Positions 6,056 to 14,000 of a stretch of DNA of 25,384 bases are shown here, in pieces. Position numbers and translations under genes: made by a program. The number at the start of each line of letters is the position of its first letter. Positions within the stretch are counted from its first letter, which is position 1. The notes under the pieces are model-generated. The model ran no database searches, was not told the DNA's origin, and worked only from the letters and a program-made list of their open reading frames with translations. The stretch spans positions 1 through 25,384 of the forward strand of contig JALKBU010000769.1 in the NCBI GenBank assembly GCA_023091735.1, in the 5' to 3' direction. This DNA is from Trichomonas tenax. Taxonomy: Eukaryota > Parabasalia > Trichomonadida > Trichomonadidae.

Positions 6056-6428
6056 GTTTTAAGATATTTTAACTTTAATGTAGGATCTTCTAATATCTTC
6101 AATTCATCAGCTATTTCATCATTTTCGATAAATTCTAATATTGAAGGAAGTTTAACAATTTTTGGTGGCTTAATATAATATTTCAGGTTCTCAAGATGAA
6201 AATCAGTAGCATCCCCATTAATGAATCCAATATTGTTAGGATTATCTAAAAACTGCCTGCCGATGAGAATGTGTAAGTGAACAGTCCTGTTTAAACATAC
6301 ACTATAGAATCCATTGCTAACATAAATGTTTACAAGCTTGTCGGTCTTCACTTTCTTTATACAAAAAAAGGATAGACTTTTAATATTTCATATTTGCCCT
6401 CATAATCTTTCAAAGGAATGAATGTCAT
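5992..6428 (-). pseudogene. HNH homing-endonuclease-like gene, frame broken by one base
   Basis: An ATG at 6426-6428 opens a 23-codon frame ending in TAA at 6357-6359. It encodes a NUMOD4-like start (FIPLKDYEGKYEIL). The frame that continues downstream, from about 6370 to the stop at 5992, encodes an HNH_3-like region: FYSVCLNRTVHLHILIGRQF, then NPNNIGFINGDATDFHLENL. The two frames differ by one base and meet in a run of seven T (minus strand; 6363-6369), so this is a broken gene or a base-calling error. The usual H-x-D-G pattern is replaced by I-N-G-D, so the nuclease may be inactive even if the frame is intact. The C-terminal third (after residue 60 or so of the second frame) is unrecognised. 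The upstream region carries the shared AT-rich motif. Confidence 0.7.
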
Positions 6429-6450
6429 TGTTTACTTAGAAATTAAAAAA

Positions 6451-6557
6451 TAAATTATTTTAAAAACTGATTGGATTTTATATTGTCAGAAGTTTTAAAA
6501 TAAAATTAACGTTGGTTTTTGAAATAAATAAAAATTTAATACCAACATGGGGGGACC
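6451..6557 (+). repeat. Direct repeat block 3, partial; promoter side of the HNH gene
   Basis: From TAAATTATTTTAAAAACTGA to GGGGGGACC this segment matches 5011-5116 and 5870-5978. The match stops right after GGACC at 6557, where the other two copies continue into HNH-tail sequence. Read on the minus strand it lies upstream of the HNH gene and contains TTTTTAAAATAATTTATTTT, so it probably includes that gene's promoter. Confidence 0.65.
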
Positions 6558-6609
6558 AAGTATGCACTGCTGACTTTGACAAGGTCTGACGTGTAAAGGT
6601 GTCACTTTT

Positions 6610-6656
6610 AACATTTCGCGGAGCTGCGGCGTCAGCTGCAGATGCTGCGAAATGTT
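6610..6656. other. Inverted repeat with GC-rich loop
   Basis: AACATTTCGC (6610-6619) is the exact reverse complement of GCGAAATGTT (6647-6656). The 27-base loop is GC-rich (GCTGCGG, CAGCTGCAG). It lies between the last element repeat and the first host-like ORF, so it could belong to the element's end or to its former target. No coding sequence was seen around it. Confidence 0.6.
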
Positions 6657-6734
6657 TATTACTAACTTTATTCTATCTCCAAAACAATTAGAAATCGATT
6701 CTCGTATAATTTGAAGCTTGAATTTTTGCATTTT

Positions 6735-7034
6735 ATGAAAAGTTTTGTACACCAGCAAGACGATATTTCAGGTAATGAAAAAGTAATTATGAAAATATTC
6801 ATGAATTTTTTTGACAATTTTGAAAACGAAGAAGATGAACCAGTATTGCTTTTAGTTGATACAATGCTCGTTCTATGCTTATTGTCATCATCCCAGCTTT
6901 TAGCAAGGGTATTGATTGAAGAAAATATCAAAATATTTGATCAAATGATTAATAATAATAGAGAAAATGATGAAATTTGTAAAAAAAATCGAAATACTAA
7001 TGGATACAATAATTTTTCTAATGTATATATTTGA
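6735..7034 (+). CDS. Short helical ORF, possible 3' remnant of a host gene
   Basis: The frame is open from 6666 (after a TAA at 6663-6665) and its first ATG is at 6735, giving 99 residues that end in TGA at 7032-7034. The translation is leucine-rich and helical (MKIFMNFFDNFENEEDEP, then VLLLVDTMLVLCLLSSSQLL), as in one or two armadillo/HEAT-like helical repeats. The last 30 residues are Asn/Lys-rich and look less ordered. The open frame before the ATG also reads as protein-like, so this may be the tail of a longer gene interrupted by the element. No family is recognised. Confidence 0.4.
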   Translation: MKSFVHQQDDISGNEKVIMKIFMNFFDNFENEEDEPVLLLVDTMLVLCLLSSSQLLARVLIEENIKIFDQMINNNRENDEICKKNRNTNGYNNFSNVYI

Positions 7035-7254
7035 AGTCATTTTTTGAACGAATCAACATTAAAGAGTATTATTATTCTGACTTAGAAATTTCCTTATGAA
7101 ATGCAAAATATTTTATTTTTGCCAACTTAGATATTTTGCTAAACTTTAAAAAATTCAATTTATTAGTTCTTTGTTTAACATCATTATAACAATCATAATC
7201 ATGATTATGCAAAAAAGTACATTATGCCATAATTGTGTTCTGATTTATGCTATG

Positions 7255-7440
7255 TGCAAATGAAATTTCATGTGCAATTATGTACCTTATATGCATATGA
7301 ATTTCATATGCATATGGAAACCTATATGCATACAGGATTCTGTGTGCATAGGAAATCCTATATGCATATAAAACCTATATGCATATGGAGGCCGGAAATG
7401 CATATGGGTCACCTAGTTGCAAACCAAAAAATTATATGCA
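7255..7440. repeat. Eleven-unit array with TGCA core, period about 18 bp
   Basis: The core TGCA (often ATATGCATAT or CATATGCATATG) begins at 7255, 7273, 7292, 7309, 7327, 7345, 7363, 7380, 7399, 7418 and 7437, so the spacing is 17 to 19 bases throughout. The seven central units read TGCATA. Bases between cores vary. An open frame crosses it but its translation is just the repeat. The even spacing and palindromic core suggest either a degenerate minisatellite or a protein-binding array. Confidence 0.8.
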
Positions 7441-7531
7441 CAAGGGTCTAATATATATACTAATGGTCATTTTTATTTGATGTCCAATTGTAGTTTTTGA
7501 ATATCCTGTCTCTGATCTCTCCAAATTTATT

Positions 7532-7929
7532 TTATTCGAGAATTGTTCCTTTTGCCATATTTGCCCCTAATGGCAAAAATGCCAATAGTACTAAAATGAT
7601 CAAAGGAAAGAAGACAAATTCTGATGCACCTCTATATCCTAAAAACACTCGACCTATGAATGCAACAATGCTCCACCAAACATTGCACACAAATGAAAAA
7701 AAATGAGTTGAATTCGTGGAGTGTAATATTTCGATCTGCAACCAAAAACAAGGTATGCAGTGATGTTCATTACCAATAGGACTAAATCTGTAATACCCTC
7801 AACAATCAAAAAGAAATATGGATCATCTTTTTCCATTGTTTTTTTGTTTATTCTTATTTCAGCATTTCCATTTGGATCCGATTTTTTCATCGTTCTATTA
7901 TTGTTGCTCATTTTTAATTTGATATTCAT
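7532..7929 (-). pseudogene. Small three-helix membrane protein, frame broken in a homopolymer
   Basis: Two overlapping minus-strand frames make one sensible protein of about 130 residues. The first (from ATG at 7927-7929, or 7909-7911) has a polar, Asn/Lys-rich N-terminus and one membrane helix (FFLIVEGITDLVLLVMNITA). The second, ending in a stop at 7532-7534, has two more (VCNVWWSIVAFIGRVFLG and FVFFPLIILVLLAFLPLGA). The switch falls in a run of eight A (plus strand, 7696-7703). A one-base difference there separates the frames. It may be a real frameshift or a base-calling error. It lies 88 bases downstream of the BEACH gene on the same strand. The family is unknown; many small multi-helix proteins of this kind exist in trichomonads. 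Confidence 0.55.
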
Positions 7930-8016
7930 ATTTGAAATCAGAAGGGAACCAAGATTTTGAATGAAATAATCGAAATAGAATTTATTTTGAAAGAATAATA
8001 ACAAAATATAAAAATA

Positions 8017-11000
8017 TTATAAGTCGATGCTCACTGAGATCAGAAGAGTCTTTCCTGTCTCCGTCACCGCGATGATGACATTCTCTTCGGTGTCGATGTG
8101 GATGCTGACAATCTTGTTGTTCGTTGCGTAAACGCGTCTTCCGATGTCCAAATAGAATGCTTCGAAAACGAAGAAGTTTCCTGCATCGTCAACGAGAGCA
8201 ATGATGTCGAATCCGTATGAATTTGATTCACTAGTCCAAACATCAACACCGCCATCTGTGCGCTTCTTCGTGATGATGTCGCCGTTCGGTGAAAGCAGAT
8301 AAAGCATGTGCTGAAGGACACCGTTAACAATCTTCGCTGCATAAACAGCAACGAATCCCCAACTTGGTGTGATGATGCATGACATAGCGCGATTTCCTTC
8401 GAGATCGACAACCTTCGAGATTTGGCCGCTTCTGAGGTTGATGAAAAGAAGACTTGAATCCTTTGTGCCACAAACAGCTGTGTGGAACTTCTCTGAGATG
8501 CAGAGGCATCTGATGGCAGATGTGAATGATGGGACTTTGAAGATTGGCTTCTCAAAGCTCTTCCTGTAGAATGAGATGACTGCTTCGCTGTTCGCAACTG
8601 CGATGTGCTTATGGTCGAATGCTGCGCAGACAATTCTGCTCCGCTGGTGCAGTGCCTTGCTGCAGACGCCGTTTGGAGATGCGACATACATCTCGTTCGA
8701 AAGACGCCCACTCACAGCGAAACTGCCACTAGAGATAGGAACAGCGAATGCATCAGAGCACAGTGATGTGAAGTCGGAAATCTTGTTCTTATCGTTTGTG
8801 ATCGTTTCAACTGGAACATCGATTGGCTCAGCAAAGAACTTATCGATGTTAGAGTGCCTTTCGCCTCTCTTGACATGAGGTGATGCTCCGATTGCGATCT
8901 GGAAGTTTGGATTTGTGTTAGACTTCGAGCGAAGTTTGAGATTAGATCCATTGACTGCCTTCGCGACTGTCTGCAGATCGAATATTCTGTTGCATATGTA
9001 TCCGTCTTGGCTAAGAATTGAGATATCATAAACCTTTCGGTTCTTTACGATGCTTGCAGACAAAACTTTGTCAATGAACATGTCGAGCATGCAGTTCTTT
9101 GAGAGAAGTGGTGTAGCAAGAACGTGAGCGTATCTCTGCGGATGCGGCTTTGTGAAGATCTGCTGTGGGATCTGTCCGACGTGCATAAGAATCGCTTCAA
9201 TGCCTGCACGTCGTTCTGCATCTTCGAGGTTGTTGCTGTAGTTCCAGATTGATGCATACATCTCCTCCATGTAAATGTTGTTGCATTCTTCACTCTTCTG
9301 GTTTACGCCAAAGAGGAGATCGATCCACTGATGGAGGTGCGAACTGACATAATCACTCTCAAGTGCCTTTCTCATAATGTAAACAAAGTCGTATGGAGAG
9401 TTCGCCCACTTTGGCAATACAACATCGTCGACTTTGTTGCCCATGAAATTACCGAGATCGAATCTGTTCGAGTTGATGAGAAACTCTGGTGTTGCAAAGA
9501 ACTCTGGAATAAGCTCTCTAAAGTCGTTCTGCGTCTTCGTTGCAAGCTTCCATGCATTAGGAACTGATGAGAACAAACGAGCTGGATTGTCGAACTTTCC
9601 GCCTTGAATGTCGGTGTGGAGAGACGTGAATGGTTCCATTCGAACAAGCCACAAATATGTAGCGAGTGGGCAGATTGGGCCTGATGAGTAAAGATACGGT
9701 TTCATTCCCATCTGCTTGAATGAGTCAAGTTTATCAACAAGTCCTTCAAGTCTGCTCTGATCAACGGCACCTATAGGCTTCGACAGGTCTCTGTATGAAG
9801 CAGGATCTGACAAATCAATGACAGTTGATGTGTAGTCGCTCAAGATCCACGGCATGATTGGATACTGTGATCCACAGTTGAATGTTCTGCCACTGTAGAT
9901 GTTGAGTGAAAGAAGATACTCGAAGTTGGACATCTGCCGAGAAACCCATTTTTCGGTGATGGAAAGATAATCGAAGTATTCCTTGAATCCTGTCATCTGA
10001 AGATGGAGAACGTTTGGAAGCGAGATTTCCTTGAAGTGCTTTAATACTGTCAATGAGTCGACATTCTCGAAGTTGATGAAATAGTTGTGGCCATCAATCA
10101 AAACAAGCTCGATGGCAGTTGGATGGTGGAGATATGTCTTGAGGAGGACGTCTTGGATCATATCGAGAGAAATCATCTTCGTCTTTTCTTTCAGTGATAT
10201 AACAACAGAGTCCATCAAAATGGAGAATGTGCCACTACGCTTTCGATCGATTTTGATAAGTTCGCATGGAAGTTCGAGAAGGCAGCGCTGATCACTGAGA
10301 TAGATGGAATCGTTCGATTCATCATTTTCGTCAATGATGACATCCAACAATGATGATGGAGCGTGAATTTGATATTGCTTCGCAAGTTCGTTCTTGTATG
10401 CTTCAAGCTTCTTTTCTGCAGTAACTTCATCACCTGTATCTCGAACAAGGCTCTCGTGCTTGTGGTCATTGAATGACTTGTTCTTCTTCATCTTGATAGG
10501 GATGAGTCCACAGTAGCTTGGATCTCTCTTGTAATGTGTTGTTGAGTGGTTCTGTGGCAGTGACTTCGACCACGGAGCATGGCTGAATGTCATAGACTGC
10601 CAAAGATGAGACCAGAGATGTGATGCGTGTGTCTTTGCACCACTGAGTGCATCTTCGAAGTCTGCGATCTCGTTTGCTGCAACTGATGCGAGTGATGAAG
10701 CTTGTTCGAGATTTTGGAAGTTTATGTCCGCGTTCTTTCTGTTCATCTTGACGATGTGACTCATGTATCTGATTGGCGCAAGTGCATAGCTCAAGTTGTA
10801 TCCTTTTGATAATTCTTCTACGAATGTGGAAACATCAGGTTCCTTTGTTGGATCCAACCGTTTCCTAACTTTTTGAACAATCAATGAATTGTCGAATTTG
10901 CTTGTTTTGACATCTCCGCCAAACTTAATGTAATATGCAGCAATTGCTTCTGCTTCAGGAGTGAGTTCAAGATTAAGCTTGATGAACTTATCGATGTATT

Positions 11001-14000
11001 TTGCAGCAATATCGAAGTCAGCCCATTGGCCATCTTCGCCCCAAGTGAGACCAAACTGGATCGTGAAGCCGTGATTAGAGCAATCGATGATCTTCTTATC
11101 AAGCTCACTCGGCATAATGATCGTTCTGACTTTCTTTGGAGACTGGTTCTTCCTGCGTCTGCTTTCCGGCCTCGATGACGAATAGCTTGAGACGGACAGA
11201 GATGAGATACGCCTTGCTTTACCTGTGTCTTCGCTTTGGTCGTGGACAGGGAACAAATAGCTGAGAGTGTTTTCGGCTGCTTCCGGATTGTATGAACTCA
11301 TGTTGCCATAGTTTCTCGCGAGATTGGAAACATTCAATGAGTGTCGCTTGATATCTCTCTCCTTCTGCGTTTCAGTAATCAGCATGTGAATGTTCTCAAG
11401 TTTTGGAACTGTCTCTGGATCATCGGCGTTCATAACGATTGGATCTGCGTATGGACTGTCGTGATATAACTGATCCAATCTTGATTTGTAGAGTGAGCTA
11501 TCGTGATAAAGCATGAAGAATCCTGCGTGATTGATGAAGTCATCATCATATGATGGATTGTCGGCAGCCAGAAGCAGAATATCGTGCATCATTTGATGTC
11601 TGTCTTCTCTCAATGCAAGACCAATGACATTTGCAGCTGTTAAAATGTTGCCTAAAACTAAATGGAAGTTGCAATCAAGCAAATATTTGATCATATCCAT
11701 TCTCGATGACTCTTCTTGGCATTTGTATGCAGAGATCATTGGCCAAACGGACCATTGCTCGTTCATAACTAACGCTCTCGATGGCTTGAGAATTGTTGGC
11801 AAAATAACTGGTCTTCCGTTGTTCAGTGTCATCCATGCCAAAAGTGGTAACAATTCGGGAATGTTTTCATTGAGAATTTCAATGAATCTGTCGACCAATG
11901 AAGTTCTGCTGAAGTAAGAACCGATTTGGTGAAGCATAATATCAACTTGGTCTTTCATAGTAATTGGATTCATTCTATTGCGTCTGAAAGCATGAACGAT
12001 GCATGAAAGTGTTGCAACGACAATATCATCACTCTTCAAGTTGAACAAGTAAACAAGAAGTGAAATATATTTTCCTGGTTCTTCGATTTTGTCCATAACT
12101 TTAGGATCGGATATCAAGAACTGCAAGAATCCAATTAAATCTTGGCATTGATTAAAATCACCGCATGTCAAGATCTGACTTACCAATGATCTAAGAGTGT
12201 TTTCATCGAAGTTGCTCTGAGCGATTTGCTTAAGAATTTCAAACAGATACTTTCTGCACTCTGTGATATTCAACTCTTCATCTCTACATCTTTCTGTGTG
12301 CAAGTGAAGCATTGAGTCTTCCTTGGAGTACCAATACCAGGTGATCAACATTGAAAGCCAACGACCAAAACTCAAAAGCTTAACGGTATCATTGTAATAG
12401 TTCTTCATTACGACACGCGACCAATGTTTAATAATCATCAAGTGATCGCTTGCTGTTGTCCTCATCCAGAGATCAACGTTGAAAATAATATTCGACAAAA
12501 TGCATTGAATTGCTTCTCTGTCTTCAAGGACTGTTAACATCGTGTACATGCCACTGTAAAGACGCAAATCGATGTTCTTTGTATTGGATGAAATGATCAA
12601 ATGTGAAAGGATCTTAAAGCCTCCAACTTCAGCGAACTGTTTCTGCGAATCAGCTGAAAGTTTCAAGCAGTTAATGAGAATATCGATTGTTTGATCTCTA
12701 ATATTGTTTGCATGGCCCGACGCCATAGGGAGATCCCACTGAGCAAACAGTGGGAGAATCATCTCTATGCCGCATTTATCGACTAAGACATCAGCGAAAG
12801 AAACAAATGGTGAACATTGGATTTTTCCTTGCTCAATATTACCATTTGATTTAACATAGATAGAACCATCTGTTTCGAATGGCTGCATATAAACAACGCA
12901 CTCCTTGCAATCCATGGTTCCTCTAAGTGAAGTGCTTATCAATCTATTGATAGAAACTTTATCATTGAATATACCAAAGTTTCCAATCAATGCATAATAT
13001 TCGGAGTTTCCTCCACCACCAATAATGATCCCTGTCTTCTCTTCTGATAATGGAATGAGTGCAGACTTGTATTCGATAACATCGTTGTTGTTGCATTTGA
13101 CATCAAAAGTCGATTCTTTTTCATCTTGTGTGACCTTGATGAAAATTAAGTTCCACAGTTTTTGATCAATTTGCAGTTTAATTTCTCTATCATTGATCAT
13201 CATTGTCGCGCCATTAATGGAAATACTCATTTTGCTGAATGTGACAATGTTAGAATATTCTTTGATATCATTCAATGGAGAATAGATCCAGAAAGCAATA
13301 ACAAAATCTTTCGGAATCACAGCAAATGTTTTGTAATATCCATTCGGCACCAAAGGCAATGCGTTCATTGGCCTTGACTGTCCATCGATAACCATCTTGT
13401 TCAAGACTTTCATGATCAAGTTCTGTGTATGTGGAATTGTGCGACCATCAATTGGACACAAAAGAGAGATGAACTGTCTCGCTTCATTAACTGAACATGA
13501 AACCATGACAATAAGCATCATCAGTGACATGCAAGAAGCATAAAGACGAGGATTGACACCTTCATCGTTTCTCCATTGTCCCATTAATTCAATCAGAAAC
13601 TCACTGAGGCCTCCTGTTGCTGCAGCTGTGCAGTTTACTGCTGAGTATTCACATAACTTAGCGATGAACTCGAAAACAGTCAAAAGTAGTTGTGTGTCTT
13701 TGAAAACACCAACAATGAGCTTGAAAATTTTCGGATTGCGAACAATGAATGTTGGCTGTGCGGTCTCTAGAGGCTGTCCAGCCAACAATTGGACTAAGCG
13801 AATGAATAAGTCTTGTGTTGGTTCATCAAAAATGTGGCTAATTGACTCTTCTATAGCAGCAAGAGTTGTTGGAGTGAAGTTATCTTCATTGGAAGACTTG
13901 ATTAAGAAATCGAGAGCTTCAATCATGAAGTCTGAGCTCTCTTGTGATTTGGAAAGAAGCAAAAAGCTGCTTGCGAGATCAGGAACTAACTCTGGAATAG

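Larger units (their letters stand above)
1..6660. mobile_element. Maverick/Polinton-like element, one side only
   Basis: This stretch carries a retroviral-type integrase, two KilA-N proteins, a GIY-YIG-like protein, an HNH protein and a phage tail-fibre-like protein. They are tightly packed on both strands with a shared upstream motif. Maverick/Polinton elements are large self-synthesising DNA transposons related to eukaryotic DNA viruses and are abundant in trichomonads. The hallmark polymerase B, packaging ATPase, protease and capsid genes are not in view and would lie left of base 1. The right boundary is uncertain: the last recognisable element repeat ends near 6557, and host-like sequence starts by about 6660. 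No terminal inverted repeat or target duplication could be confirmed because the other end is outside the window. Confidence 0.7.

Noticed and set aside
6495..6931. Two 87-codon minus-strand frames
   Set aside because: No domain or sensible composition; they overlap a repeat and the better supported plus-strand frame.
7255..7440. CRISPR-like array
   Set aside because: Units are too short, there are no identical repeats with unique spacers of usual size, and the organism is a eukaryote.
7233..7451. A 72-codon plus-strand frame with repeated Met-His
   Set aside because: It is just the translation of the 18-base TGCA array, whose length happens to be a multiple of three.
8064..8711. A 215-codon minus-strand frame overlapping the end of the BEACH gene
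   Set aside because: It is a shadow of the WD40-coding region in another frame: Ser/His/Arg-rich, no domain, and the BEACH frame fits the family fully.
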